In this document: positions 1-13,540 of the stretch, piece by piece
Position numbering within the stretch: the stretch's first letter is position 1
Layout of the letters: each line of letters opens with the position of its first letter
Source: Colletotrichum lupini
Lineage: Eukaryota > Ascomycota > Sordariomycetes > Glomerellales > Glomerellaceae
Direction: 5' to 3'
DNA: 64,000 bases
NCBI RefSeq assembly: GCF_023278565.1
Contig: NC_064678.1
Span: 2,232,001 to 2,296,000, forward strand
Position numbers and translations under genes: made by a program
Notes under the pieces: generated by a model
What the model was told of the DNA's origin: nothing
The model's database searches: none
Seen by the model: the letters and a program-made list of their open reading frames with translations, nothing else

Positions 1-3000
1 CCAGATTCTCAAGCGTGGACACCCCCTCCCCCTACCTACTTCTCCATGATATCGCGCCTACTATCGTTCGTCCCTTGAGTTTGATGTATGTACGTGTATG
101 CGTTATTCCCCGATGGGAGGATGGGAGGGGGCGTCCAAGGGTCACCACATCATATACACACTCACTCTCCCCTCCCAGGCCGTCCAGACGCCGTCCCCGT
201 GCCACGAAAATGAGATGTGTGTGTGTGTGTGTAAGGCGGGAAGCAAGCCCAGTCCTAGCCCAGTCCAGGCCAGCCCAGACGCCGTGATACCTGCGTCTAC
301 TGTCTGCCGGCAGCGGGCGGGTGTTGGTGATGGAGCAACCCGCCCGGACCCCTATTTCGGGGAGTTTCTTTCCTCTCTCCGGTTTTCGCAGATGAGGAAG
401 GGAATAATATCTCCGTAGCGCCTGCAAGAGTGAGATGGAGGCGCCGCGGGCAGGCAGCCGGGACCTCGCGGTGACCATGGTGATATCTTGGGTTATTGGT
501 TGCGTTTGTTTTTGTCTGCAAATAGAGTCCGCTGTTACACAATATCGGACTGTAATCCATATCTGCCGTATTACCCTTATCACAGAAACAGGAACACGCG
601 AAAAAGCCCCTTCATGGTGATGTTGCTGCCGTACGTTGAGTCTCACACTCAACGACTGAAGTTTTCCCAACAGTCCGGTTCGAGAGGCGCTTCCCGCGAG
701 AGGAAAATCCTTGCTGGTCGGAACCAACGCAGCCCAACCATCCTAGCTTAACAAGGCGAGAAATCACTAACAAAGTAAACCACCATCGAAAACACCAAAA
801 GGGTCGCACTCACACGCGCACACACACCACCACCAGATCCTGCCGTGCCTTGGTTCCCCTCCAACGGGCCGGGGAGGAAAGATGGACGATGAGCCTAAGT
901 CTTTAGAGACAACCATCTTCTTTTCTTCCCGGGTGCCACGATTGGTCCAGCCCGGAGTTGCGGTCTTGCACGGCTAGGTATTGCTATTCTTTCCGTCTTC
1001 AGCCATGAAGGAGAGTCCGAAGACTGGCATAAGATGGTATGAGACTATCGAGATATAAGACCGGCTTGAAAATGTGCTCTTTCTTTTTTTGGTAGCCCAC
1101 TGGGCTTGAGCTTCAGAAAAAGAATCTTCACGCTTGACAACAGCGTCACATGAAGGACAGCTTATCTCGGAGTGAGAGAGGGGTAGCGGAACAGTCGTTT
1201 GGTACAACACTGTTTACATGCCAAAAACAAAGTCTGGCCTGGCCTTTCCACCTTGCGATAAAACCGCACCAGTATTCTAGACCATCAATGCCTTGCCACG
1301 AGGGACTGGAAGTCGAGGTCTTTGACCGGCCAGGTTTCTCTACACGACGTGGCGCGTGGTCTCTGCCGTCAACTTTGCAAACGCCCCGGCCTTGCAGGTG
1401 TCTCACTCCGCTCGAGCGCTCTATACCGCCCCAGCTTTTCCGCGGTCCTTGAACCAAAGAAAGAGTGGCCGGCCACTTGGCTGGGTTGTTTTTTTGGCGC
1501 CGTGCTAAACGTTGCAGAATATGATAGCGGTTTTGCGAAGTGTGATGGGATAGACTGGCAAGTGGGCGCCTTGATGGTAACATCGGGGATCTCTACTTGC
1601 AGTAGGGACGAAGCACAATGGCTTGTGACAGGGTAACAAACGAGGAGTTTTTACTAGTGTCCAACAAACGCCTTTGAGATACCGGCGTTGTCGGACTTTG
1701 CTTCTTTATGAGGTGGTTCCTCGTGGCGTCGTCCCATATCGCACCACCCCCTCTTCTCTGCGATGCATAGCAACGGCGGGAAAAACCGAAGAAAACATCA
1801 AAGTATCTCTCGGCACGTCTAGAGAATACAGGATTACTCGACCGTCGACCGAGAGCACGGGTGGACCCTGGCTTCAGATGAGACTGCCGTCCTTGCTCGC
1901 CGCGTGTAACTTCGGGGACTACGCAGTAGATCGTACGTGCGAGATGAAAAGTGACCACAAACAGCAACAGTGCCGGGAGGTTCTGTCCGACCCCAGCGTT
2001 TGAGCGAAGGCGAAATAAGGCAAAGCTACCCGTGATGGTATCCATCTGCCATTACCGCAGTCTTGGGTCCGGAAGCACCCAGACTCTCGGGACTAACACA
2101 TGCATCCCAGCAAAAAGAGGCGTCACGCCGGCTTCTGCTAAGGGGACGAAAAAAGGCCACTAAGCCAGCGTAAGGGTAGTCCCCCCAAACGCGAGTCGCC
2201 TCTCCTCTCCCTCTCACTAATCCCTCGAACAATGGGCTTAGGTACGATACCGTTGAAAGGGGTGGAGGGAAATAGGTCTAGACCCGAGGGGAGACGCGGG
2301 CTTTGACTAGTCCTTGGACGCACACACGCCCGAGAGGTCGGGTCAGCACAGTGACAATGAGCAAAACGTCGAAGTCTTCTTCTGCCTCCCCCGTCCCCTT
2401 GCTTTCCCTTTGCCATCTGTGCCTGTGCTAGGCTAGTCTGTGGGCTAGAGGGGGCCAGTAGAGTTTAGATGAAGAAAAGGAACGCATCGTGGCTATACGG
2501 CATCTAGATTCTAGACACTTGAGGCAAAAAACGCCAGGAGAGATTGAGTTGGAACCTTGGGAGATGGGGCTGGGTTTATTCTGCCCGCCCCTCTGTGCAG
2601 AGATCAAAAACAAAGAAGCCGCAGTGTGAAGAGGCAATGAACGGGCGTTGGAAAACCAATCAACGCAAAATTCGCAAACGAGTCTCACAACCCCCCAAGT
2701 GTGTAGGACCCGAAGCAACGGGTTCTGACCGGCGCCACGCCCGCCTCCCGACGATTTCGAAGGGTTGCAACTTGCGGGCGGGATAAGGCTTTTTTTTCAC
2801 CCCCCGAAGGGGGTCTGCTGCCGTGGCCGCGAGGCTAGACGACGAAATGCCACACGAGACGGATCAAAGTTGCCTCAAAGGCCCTAGGCTCGTCCAAAAC
2901 CACGTGTGGATGATTGCGCAGGGGTCGCCTTTGTAGGCGAGCGCGGGAAGAAGCTTGGAGCACACGATGGCGGGCTTCGCGTAGAGTATTCGGGTCTAGC

Positions 3001-5154
3001 TTGTTAGCTCTGAGAGGAAAGCCCGGCGTGGTCATTGAATCAGTTGTGAATCTAGACGAGTCTGTCCATCCCCCGGACCCTCCTTCGCTCGCGATACCCT
3101 CGCTGCTGCGGGGATGGGAAAGGTGCGGCGTGGGATGTTCTGCAAAGACTACACCGACGGCGAGGCGAGGCAGGCCGAGGCTTGTACGGGCGATTATGCA
3201 GGAGTCGGGGTCGGAGGCGGAAGCGGAGAGGCACGTGAGAGGTGGGAACTTGGGTTGGAAGTGTGACGGGTTGACATGGCCGGTAGATGGATGAGGAAAC
3301 CTGGAGTCCTGGGCAGTCGTGACCAGACCAAATCGATAGTCTCAATCCTTCGCGCTCCACTGCCGAAGAACAGCATCATGAATGAGTAGGTGGCGGGTAG
3401 ATTACCAGCGAGCAGCCGGCGGCGAACCGGGGCGGCCAAGTATTTTGACATTATCACATTTCACCGGCGATGAGCATCATTTCGCGGCTCCCTTGAATGA
3501 TCAAAATCGTATTAAATCCGGCGCTACAGATGACTTGTTGTCTAAGTACCTTGTTATCGAAGAAGATGACTTGTTGTCGTTGAGAGACTTGGTAGCTAAA
3601 GATCGGAATCGGAGTCGGAGTCCAAGACAGACAAGGGCATGGGTGACAGGGGAGCAGGCATGGAGATGATGTTCACGTTCTCGGACGAAAAGCCATCCGA
3701 GATTAGTCGCTGCAAGGTGAGGTGGAAGATGGTCGCCGACCACTCTTGCACATCTTCTCCCGAGCGAATCGCTGCCCCCTCTGTTGTCGAGACTCCAAAG
3801 GTGTGGTTGAAATAACAGACAGAGGCGTGACAGCAGGGAAATGGGAAATACCTAGAGAAAGAGAGGTCGGTAAGTTGGTATTCGTACGGATACAATGTCG
3901 ATCCTTGAACCTCGCGCGGAGGGGTGCTCCCTGGGCAGGGAAAAGACTGAAAAGATCGACACGCCAATTCTGTCATTGTTTCTTCTTCCCTTAACCGCGG
4001 GGGGGTGCCAGTGCCACGGTGCCTGGCAAGCCGCAAATGCAGACTCAAGAGAACCAGGTCCCCCCCCGTCGCCTTTGGCTTGCCTGAGCAGCCCTGCCTT
4101 CCTCACAACTCTCCACCCGAGTGGTAGCCAAGCAGAAGCCACGGACAGACAGAAATGCAGGGGCTCTAGGGGTGCCATTCTCAAGAGGGAAAATGCCTGG
4201 GATGATGGTGCTGTTGCATCCAGTGGCCGTATCCGGCTTGGGGCGCGAATCTTGGTGTGTGTATCGATCGCACTCCTCGGACTTCGGCGTCGGAGCTGCT
4301 GGTGATGCCCTCAACTCCTCTCATGGGTGTGTGTACACTATGCGTGTGGTTGGTGTTCATGGGTAGAGTTAGCTTGACAGCCCACCATCCCGGTCAAGCT
4401 ACGACCTTCCCTACAGAGTATGCTGCTGTACGCGATGTACTGATCTCCACGGCGCGAACCCATTGTGTGGCCCGGAAACCCAGCGCCAATCTTTGGGGAT
4501 GGGGGAGGGTTGCACGACATAGGGAGCCCGTAGCAGATAGGTATCTCTTCCCCATGCTGACAGCTGGTTCGCTTGAGGAGGGACAAGGCTCTATACAACG
4601 GGTTTCAATATCCATGAGAACCCCCCCAGTCCGTACCCAAGAAGCTTGCCTACGGCCGTATGTGAGTATGTACATATGGGTGATGTACGTATGCAACGCG
4701 GGCAGGGCCACCGTCCACGACTTACCCCCATGCCCTGCAGCGCGGCAGCTGGCTCCGTTCGTACCACGGTCTATCATATCACGGGAACACAAATATCATA
4801 ACTCAACTCGGACACTTGGGTGCCAGCGTTTGTGGGCCAGTCAACCTTCGCCGTGCTCTCGTCGCTAAGTGTATCGCTTCCGGCCTCGTCTATTGCGGAA
4901 TTGTGACCGCGGCGGAACCTCTTGATTGCCCGCCGAGCCTCGTCCCCAGTATCGTGATGTGTGCTGTATTGCAGGAAGCATATCATTCTGCCTACCACGA
5001 GGCTTTCCTCGGTGCTGAGAAGCCTCGTGAGGGCTTTCTTACCGTCACACGCTGTCACTTGATGTGACTTAGCCACTCCAAAGTCTCTATATCGAGATAG
5101 TCTTCACTACCATACCGTCGCCCCGTCTATCTCGCCCTGTAGCATACATAGCCA
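1..5154. other. 5.1 kb region without a supportable gene
   Basis: No open frame here looks like a protein. The longest ones (about 230 aa on the minus strand at 32-727 and 203 aa on the plus strand at 4257-4868) have biased, non-repeating composition, no family resemblance and in the second case no ATG start. A (TG)n run sits at 216-232 and a CA-rich stretch near 810-835. The region may hold the promoter and long 5' leader of a gene beyond the left edge, or an unrecognised non-coding RNA; neither can be shown from the sequence. Confidence 0.6.
216..232. repeat. (TG)n microsatellite
   Basis: A 17-base uninterrupted TG dinucleotide run in non-coding DNA. No function is implied. Confidence 0.9.
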
Positions 5155-6004
5155 TCATACAGTTGCAACCTCGCTTCGCCAGCCCCATCCACCAGGTACA
5201 CCGTCACCGAGTTGGTTCATGCCTGAAGCTTTGCATATGTCCATGACGATGCCTCTCACAGCCCTCACCTCCTCGGCAGATGCGCCACCGTTGAGAGCGC
5301 CTTTGAGATGACCCTTCAGCTGAGGATTCACATCCTGCGGTATCAACCCCGCAATGAGAACGTAGGATGTCTCTACTGGAGACAGAACGTTGGTATTGCT
5401 GAGTATGTACCCATACATCAGCCGAGCGGTTAAACCGAGGTCTTCCGTGCCCGAGCGGTCCATCTGACTCATTACCCGTCTCGATATTTTGCCGTAGATG
5501 TTATCCCAGAAGCCCTGGCCGCGCTGCAAGATCTTGGAAGAGGGAGTGTGGTGTATGTCCACATGCCGTGCAGTCGGCGATGAAGAAAGCGTATCATTCG
5601 CACCTTGCGGCTCATCTAGTAGGTGCTCCGGTGTCACTTTCTTCAACTCCATGAGAGAATTGATGGTCTACTTCATGTCAGTGACTGTTTCCAAGTAGAG
5701 AAGTACAGTACGAAACCGGTACCTTGGGCAGGCCTCCAACTGCAGAAGCCTTGACGAGTGCTTCACGTAGCTTCCTCAAGATTGTGAGGTGTTCCTCCGG
5801 GCCCGGCTTCACATCATCAGGACCGAGGCCGTGTTTCATGACATGATTGTAGACTTGCGGTATCTCATCTGGCCGATTCAGTATGGTCAAAGTCGTGGCA
5901 GCAATGAAATACCAAGCATGCTTGGGAACATGTGGTTGATTCTTTAGCGATGTGAGGAGCGCTGGAGTAGCAATGGGCATCAATCCAGCTGTCATCGTGG
6001 CCAT
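5155..6004 (-). CDS. AhpD/carboxymuconolactone-decarboxylase-like protein
   Basis: Two exons: 5723-6004 and 5155-5667, with a 55 bp intron at 5668-5722 (GT..AG on the minus strand). The product is 264 aa. The junction reads GLPK then TINSLMELK. The C-terminal half resembles the all-helical CMD/AhpD fold: a helix ending in the phrase LSPVETSYVLIAGLIPQDV, followed by QLKGHLKGALNGGASAEEV, the usual tail of this domain. The paired CXXC of true AhpD peroxidases is absent, so a thiol-peroxidase reaction is not supported. The N-terminal half keeps the hydrophobic pattern often seen in fungal two-part members. The gene is divergent from HRD1 across 600 bp. Family assignment is by eye; the substrate is unknown. 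Confidence 0.8.
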
Positions 6005-6604
6005 GGATGAAGCACGAGGGAGGTAGAAAAGTGAGCTTTTACGACCAAGTTATCATTGTCGCATTTACCGAGGCAGACAGATGACTTTCCAAAATACCAC
6101 TTCAACTTCCTCAGCAGGGAGATGGGAAACGACTACGGCGTCTCCTTTGGCAAAAGCTATCCGTTCTCAAGCGGACATGAGGAGAGCGCCGTCCAACTCA
6201 TCGCGGAAGACGAACGCTGTCATCCTTATCGGGGGCTCAGTGACCAAGATAAGGAACGGCAAGGCCGGCCTGTCGTTTGAATCGTGGCCGGAGTCGGCTT
6301 AATGTAGCCCCGATTTAGTCACCTTGTGTAACGAACCATCACGTGCTCCACCTCCAACCTTCCCGCGCTACCGCGTTGAGGTAGTTGGATACTGTGGCGT
6401 CACTGCTCTGCTCAGGTAATCCACCGCAGCAAGTGGATGCTTGTCATTAACGTGGCATCAACTACGGCCTCCGAAAGAGACGTACTACCACGCCAACACC
6501 GCGCATCCGGACTTTCTTTGGCCTGCATCAACAACATGGGCACTTGAGGGCTTCCCTCACTCCACATCACCAATTCCCGTGCTAACAGCCCATCAAAAGT
6601 CAAG
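6005..6604. promoter_or_regulatory. Divergent intergenic region, AhpD-like / HRD1
   Basis: The 600 bp between two outward-facing start codons must hold both promoters and 5' leaders. Short overlapping frames at 6056-6302 have no recognisable product. No clear TATA box was picked out. Confidence 0.5.
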
Positions 6605-9285
6605 ATGAGGCTCGCGTGGTACGCAGGGGTAAGTGACGCTGTTGGAGCTATCGAACAAGCTCCGTTCGCATAGCTCCGTCTCCGCCAGACACACCTGGCC
6701 ATCTCGGAGCTGTAACTTGCTGACCCAGAGACATAGGTTTCCACGGCCCTGGCGGCCTCGGTCGTCGTATCGGCCTTCCACCAACGAGCCAACTTTTACT
6801 CGGCCATGGTCTACCTCGCGCAGAGCAACTTCTGCTTATTGGTGCGTTATCTGGTCTTCCTCGTGGTCCCGCTGCAACCGAAGCTGATGAGTGCTTCCAG
6901 GTCCTGGTCAACTTCATTTACCTCATCTACGGTACCCTGATATACGGCCTGCAACGACTCCTGTATGGCCCGCTGCGACAAGTTGAAGTCGAGCAACTTT
7001 CCGAAAAAGCCTGGTTCGCTATTACCGAAACATGCCTCGCGATGACAATATTCCGGGAGGAGATTGGCGCGTGGTTCCTCGTCATGTTTACCGCACTGGT
7101 GACAGGCAAGGTCTGGGGCTGGATTGGCGATGGCCGCGTTGAGGTTCTCGAGCAACAGCCTCCTGCGAACCCGGGTCTCTTCCACACTAGGCTCAGCTTG
7201 TCACTCCTCTTAAGCTTGGTATACGACACTTGGCTCCTTCGATACACTGTCTCTACAGTTATCCAACAAGCACGTCCTAACATGATGGTCATGTTCCTCT
7301 TCGAATTCGCTGTTTTGGCAACATGCTCAGCACGAACCGGAATTCGGTACTTGGTGTCAGTGATGGAGCAGAACATTGTCAAGACGCAAACGAGATTGCG
7401 CCTGGAGGAGCGACGAAGACAAGTTCGCGAGGAGCGCGAGGAACTCATTCGACAGCGCGAACAAAACGGTGCGGGTGAGGATCAGCCCGAATTGCCTCGT
7501 GAGGAGGACATTGATGAAATGGACATTGAGGTTCCTGGATGGGAGGCAAAGGGTCAGTGGATACTGATCCTGGACCTTTTCGCTGGTAAGTTACACCGAA
7601 ACTCTGCGGCCGTGGCCATTCTTTGACAGTATCCAGATTGTGTGAAACTGGCCATCTACCTGGTATTCTTCGGCATCTTGCTCACATTCTACGGCTTGCC
7701 GATTCACATCATGCGTGACCTTTTCATGACAGCCAGATCTGTCATTAAGAGGGGTTCAGCACTGTGGCGCTACCGCAAGGCTGTCGAAGACATGAACAAG
7801 TATCCTGACGCTACCGAGGAGGATTTGGGACGAGAGGATACATGTATCATCTGCCGAGAGGAGATGCGTCCCTGGGACCCAAGCAACGGGGCCGTCGAAC
7901 GTGTGCGACCTAAAAAGCTTCCGTGTGGACATATTCTACACTTTGGATGCCTCAAGAGTTGGCTTGAGCGTCAACAAGTCTGTCCTACCTGCCGAAGCCC
8001 TGTTGTCATTACGAACAACAACAATAATGGCGCCGTACCGCAGAATCGGGACGCAATGTTCGCTAGAATTGGTCTCGGCGGGCTCGGAGCTGCGCCTGCT
8101 GTCCCACCTGGCCAGCAACCGCCTGCGAACCATGCACCGGGCGCCGCTCCCGGCGGCCAGCCAGCTCAGCAACCGCCCCGAAACGGTGCAGCGCGAGTCT
8201 TCCAGCTTGGCCCTCTCCGCCTCGGTTTCGCCCAGGGCGAGAACATGCAGCAGTTGGCACAGCAAATGGGTGTTCCCCAGGAGGCCATCCCTACACCCTT
8301 CGCTCAGGGCGGTCCCGCTGGCCCTTTTACGCCCGCTGCACAAACGCCAGGCGGTAACAACATGCCAGCTATCCGGCAGCAGATTCAACAGCTCGAGCAG
8401 ATGATACAACGTGAGGTGTCAACCCTTCAGAGCATGCACCAGGAACTGCAGACACTACATCTTCTTACAGCAGAGCTGAGCCGTATTCGCCAGCTGCAGC
8501 AGCTTACAGAACAGGCCCAAAATGTACCCCAGAATCCTGGACCGACCCCGCCGGTGTTCAACCTGGGCCAGCCACAGCAGATGCCACTTCCGGCAATGTC
8601 GTTATCGCAAGTGCCCATCCATCATACCCTGCGTGTGAACGGCCCAGTAGTGACACGGCATGGAGCCGCAAACCACTCCAACGCAATTCCGGCCGGCAGC
8701 TCTGAGCTCCCAGAAGGCGTAGTGATCCCACCTGGATGGTCACTTCTTCCTCTTCAGCGGATAGAAGGCGCCCCCGGATCTCAGCCCTTCCCCGAAAGGC
8801 CGTTGTCGGCGTCGGGCGAGACAGCTCAGCCTTCGGAGGCACCTGTCCCGCAAGCTCCAGTCGCTGGCGTGACCCAGGATGCCGACTCAACTCACCCTGC
8901 TACGAATGACTTCTCAACGCGCTCTACCGTCCACGAGCAAAGACAGGAGCCCGTTGGCTCTGGTCATGATGTCTCCACGAATCAGACGGACCCGCCGCCG
9001 GTCCTTGCCCCGAACCCGGTGCTACCTAACTGGGGCGGTGCGAACCAGCTTTTCGGCAACGGACGTGGTTTGCCGGGATTGGGCAACAACGCCCCATCGG
9101 AGACGTCTATCGATGAACCCCCGAGATACGATGAGGACGCGCCTAGAAGTTCGCCAGAGAAGACGTCCGCCACGGCCCCCGCGGTGGCCGAGGGAAGTGC
9201 CGAGGAGGAAGGCGGTAGTAGTAGCAAGGGCAAAGCCAAGGCCAAGGCCGTCACGGTCGAGGAAGCCGTTGACGACGACGAATAA
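6605..9285 (+). CDS. ERAD E3 ubiquitin ligase Hrd1 (RING-H2, multi-pass ER membrane)
   Basis: Four exons: 6605-6628, 6737-6841, 6901-7585 and 7637-9285, giving 820 aa. The start MRLAWYAG joined to [11 protein letters not shown] is the typical Hrd1 N-terminus. Several hydrophobic segments follow over about residues 1-310, including the conserved phrase [24 protein letters not shown]2 domain lies at about residues 341-390: CIIC, then CGHILHFGC, then CPTC, giving the eight zinc ligands. The remaining 430 residues are Gln/Pro-rich and low in complexity, with an acidic and Lys/Ala-rich end, as in other filamentous-fungal Hrd1 proteins. Hrd1 is the retrotranslocation channel and ubiquitin ligase that sends misfolded lumenal and membrane proteins to the proteasome. 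Exon 1 encodes only eight residues. The family is certain; the first exon is inferred from splice signals and homology memory. Confidence 0.95.
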
Positions 9286-9940
9286 ATACGGCCAAGGAGC
9301 AGGCATTACGTGGCGTTTGGGGCGGTATTCTTTTGGTTGAAGTGTAAAAATCATACCAATTTTCTGTAGGATTACTAGCGAATATTAAGTACGCGAGATA
9401 AGCGCTCTTCGAGGAACCGTCTTCTATCCATCGTATCAGGCATAATGACTGAGTATGTCACGCGTGTGCTGGCTTCAAACAACTTGATAATGAAGATGCC
9501 CATTTGTCCAAGGTAATGCGTACACCTGACGACCACGAATCGACATGAGACCACTACATGATTGATGTTTGAGATCTGATAGAATTTCCCGAAGCTTTTC
9601 CCTCGAAGACCGAAATAATGGACATGGGGGAAACAACATGTCTAGATGCAATCCTTGAATTGGTGAGATGATAAACCATATTGCCTACACAAGCAGGGTT
9701 ATTGACAAGATATGTATATATACCAATTCATTGAATCCGACTCGCCATTCTTCGTCCCGCATTATGACCTTCACGCCCCCCATCCGCACTGGACGGCACC
9801 TCGGAAACATCGCCACCAATATGATACAATGAAGCTCCCCATTTCCTTGCCATATGCCACCAATTCCATCCTTCGTGAGCCTAAAATATTGCTGCTGTAT
9901 GATGTAATTATTAGACACGAGTCCCACACTTCATTACCCA
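9286..9940. other. Convergent 3' intergenic region, HRD1 / glycogenin
   Basis: 655 bp between two stop codons facing each other; expected to hold both 3' UTRs. It is A+T-richer than the flanking coding DNA. Short frames at 9685-9995 lack coding character. Confidence 0.5.
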
Positions 9941-12706
9941 TTATGTGTCGAGCACATCGCGCTGCTCCTCCATAGGAAGTGCAGGCGTCTCCCACAACGG
10001 GGCACCCTCCCCCCTCTCCCAGGCGGTACCCGGACCTTGATACGCCGGCTCTTGGATCTGTGCCTGCTCACCACCCAGATTGCGCAAAACACTCGTAGTC
10101 GCGCTGCCTTTCACCGGCTGCGGACTGAGTACCACTCCTTTAGACGACTGCGCAACATAAGTAGGTGGAAACACTCTCTCCGAGCCGAACGGCAAGGAAC
10201 GTTTCGGGATCTCTCGACTCACACCCTCAGGTCCACCTTCACCACCACCGAGCTTCTTCAACAAAGCCTCTGACTGCTGCTTAGCCAATTCCTGAAGCTG
10301 TGCAGAAGGGTCCTTGGGGCGCAAGGGCAGGTTAGTATATTCGCAAAGACAGTCTGCGGGAGTCCACCGAATTCCATGCACACATACCCAGTCAGTCTGC
10401 GGCGGCACGCCCTGGGCGACCGGCAGTTCCTCATCATCCTCTCCGTCGCCAGGTTTGGGGCCACCGCCCCAGAACTTTGGCCGACGGATAGGTGCAGGAG
10501 TGACTGGAAGACTAGGTCTGTCGACTACGCTAGGGAAGTCTGTGAGCTTGAGCCCATGCTCCTTTGCTGTCTTTCCATCAGAGGTTCCCACCGAGCCCTG
10601 GCTCTTCCCACGACGATGCTTCTGGAGACCCTCGACGTAACGTTCGATTTCGGGTACTTCGTCCCAGGCATTCGTACGTGTAAAAGCGGTCCAAGGGTCC
10701 GACGGGCTGACTTTGATAGTTGGAGTGGCTGGGGTGCTGGGCTCGCTCTTTTGACCAGTCGTCGATGATCCTAAAAGAGACGGCTCAGCGGGAGCCTGGG
10801 ATGTGGAAGACGCCGTGAAAGACGCCGCGTGCTCACCAGTCGGCGTGCTCGAAGATTCTTCGGCTTCCGGCTCGGCCAAATCCGCAGTGAAGACTCTGGT
10901 CGGCTTGGGTTGGTTGATCTCCCATGGGAAGAGGTGACGAGGCTTCTGCGTTGGCTTGTCCTTCGGAACCTCATACCACATGTTTCTTGGGGGACTCGGG
11001 TATCGTTGGGGGGGCACAAATGGAGCGGGGTCCTGAGACATCTCATACGTCTGTGAAGGGAAGTTGAGTGCCTCTGGTCTTGAATCTGCCGGTGGGGGTT
11101 GTCTGGTATAAAGTTAGTATCAGAAGAAAGAGCTAGTGGGCCATATCATTGACGAACCTCTGAGCGTCCCATGCTGGCGGAGGAGTTGGCTCTCTTGGTT
11201 GCTCCACTGGTACTGATTCACCCCGCCCCTCATGTGCTGAAATCTGCTCTGATCGAGCCTCAGCTTGCGTTCCAGCAAAAGCACCAAATGAATCGCTCGA
11301 AGGGGGTAACGAATGGCCAGCCTGGTACGCGATCTCAGGCTGGGACCCTTGACCATGATGGGGCTGTTCGTGATGAACACATGACTGGGAAGAGCCAGCA
11401 TCGTGAGCATCATGGTGGGAAGGGCCATGAGCCGGATGACCCGAGGAAGAGGGCGCCGTCTGGTAGTGTGTGCCACCGTGGCTACGGGGCGTTTCCGCCC
11501 CGTGGAAATGCTCACCCGTTGATGCTGCTTGCGCAGCTTGCGGCTGGAATTCTCCTTTAGTAAAATACTGTACAATCTCAGGAACCTGCTGTTCCTGATG
11601 TGTCTGCTGCTGCTGGACAGGAGTATGCTCCCCCTGAACCTGTGGCTGCTGCTCTTGTGGCGGAGCAGATGCTGTTTCCTATGGAGACGTAAGCTCTTGT
11701 TCTGCCCGAAAGGAAACGACGTTGGGAGACACACGGCAACTCTGTAATGCCGGTCGTAAACGGCCCACCATCTTCCAATCATGTCTTCGAATGGTGAATC
11801 TCCTTTGCTCGCTTGTCGACCTGGGAACCACGGCTTGTCGGGGCCAATAAAATGCACCATGTTGATGCTGGACTGGAAGTGTCGGTACGCAGGCACGTAC
11901 TGGTAATGTGCCGAGGGTGTGACATTGTAGGTGAAGCTGATGCGATTGTACGTATTCTTGAAGTGCATGTTGAGGAGACCTTGGTCGGCACCATCGAAAG
12001 AAATGCCCCTCTCCGCCATCGCCATGAGAGCATAGTAGTCTCCCATGTTGGGGCTCAGAACCATTACACCAGTATTGAAAAGATCCGGCCATCCGATATC
12101 GGGTGCGGCAGAGAAGGGCGCGGCAATGTCGAATAGTTCGTCAGGAGCTCGATAGGCGACGACATCGGCATCGATGTAGACAATTTTGGAAAATTGAGTC
12201 TGGCGCCAAAGGTTGACTTTGGTGAAGGCTGAGTGGAGATCAGGCCGGTTCATGAGGTACAAGTTCGCTGGTCGAGCATTCCGAATGCGCGGCACGGGGA
12301 TGACATGATCGTAGACAGCCTGCACCGGGGAGGCATCAGTACATTGTACGGAGAGATCAATTGGCGCCAAGGTTGTCGCGAGCTCACCTTGAGTTCTGTG
12401 ATAACCTCGGCAGATACGGTATCGAGCGTGACGAGCACGACCAGCTGTTTCGAAGTGCCGGCATCGCGGAGAGAATGAGCAAGAACCAATGCGCCTGGTT
12501 ACAATTTGGTCAGAAAAGCTTTGAAAAGTAGATCGAGGGCCAGAAACTAACCTGGAAGGTATGTGTCGTTCAACAGAAGCTATGCGAAAGTGGCTGTTAG
12601 CTCTTTGTTTACTTTTTTTTTTCCCCTGTGCTCGCTGGGCTTTGCGATGGCGGTTGGGGATACGAACCGTCGCATAGACCTGTTCTCCTCCACGAAGCGG
12701 CGCCAT
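9941..12706 (-). CDS. Glycogenin (self-glucosylating GT8 initiator of glycogen)
   Basis: Six exons: 12668-12706, 12552-12579, 12388-12494, 11741-12319, 11158-11678 and 9941-11102, giving 811 aa. The joined start reads MAPLRGGEQVYAT, LLLNDTYLPG, ALVLAHSLRDAG, the canonical glycogenin N-terminus. The GT8 domain covers about residues 8-250, with the Mn/UDP-binding DAD at 108-110 (VYIDADVVAYR) and the phrase GADQGLLNMHF. Tyrosines in SAHYQYVPAYRHF lie where the self-glucosylated Tyr of animal glycogenin falls. The long Pro/Gln/His-rich C-terminal extension contains NMWYEVPKDKP..LFPWE, a motif shared by fungal glycogenins, and may contact glycogen synthase. A 28-nt second exon is unusual but keeps frame exactly. 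The exon 4 to 5 border (REETAS-like junction) is the least secure. Confidence 0.93.
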
Positions 12707-13540
12707 TGTGTGTGTATGGCGTTGCGAGACACAAAACTAAAGAGCAGGATCAACGATACAACGACACAGGATCTGTTTTTTCAGCGAGTGGCCATGAACA
12801 GTATATTACAGGTGTTCTCGTAGGAGGTTGGAAGTGTTGAGTGGCACGACAAAAGTTGTTTGCGAAGTGACGGACAGCGGATGGGCGTGGCGGGGATGAG
12901 GAGCCGTGCGCCCACGTTCAAGTCGAGGCCCGGTCCAGGTTCAGTCCAGGTGCAAGCTGGTGCGGAGAGAGAGGGAGGCGTGGAGGTGGAGGGCAGCTCT
13001 GAAGTGGGTTCGCTGCAGATGTCGGCCAGGGTACCTTGGCTATGCGAGAAGTAAGTAAGTATCCGCGGAGGAGCCTGACAATATGATGTGGTTCTCCTTC
13101 GTATTCCGCCATGTATCCGGACCTACCTGGGAGACGACGATGCGGGAGAGAAGAGGTAGACGAACGGTGGGGAAACGGGAGGAAGGAGAGCAAACCCGGA
13201 AAGGGACGTCACCGGCACTGGTTTATCAGAGTGAGGAGAGTGAATCAATGTCAACGCCTGTCGCGAAGAGGCATGCGCAAAATGGGACGTAGAGGGTCTA
13301 GACAGCCAAGCGGTTGGTCTGTGGCTCGTAATCATGTCATTAGCGGGAAATCGTTGTTAGTCGCGATGCCTGTCATTTTCCGTCCTGTACGAAGACCAAG
13401 AGCTTCGGGTCCTCGTGCAGCAAAGCTGGAGTCGCACAACCTGATGGGGACGTACCGGTAAGAAACGAAGACGGGCTAGCAGCAGCTTGAGTTCAACGCT
13501 TCAGGTATCTCTACCTCTACCTGAGTGGAAAGAGAGCAGA

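Noticed and set aside
32..727. 231-codon open frame on the minus strand
   Set aside because: No family resemblance, simple-sequence TH repeats from the microsatellite, and a non-coding look across the region.
4257..4868. 203-codon open frame on the plus strand
   Set aside because: Starts with a non-ATG codon; composition looks random and no motif is visible.
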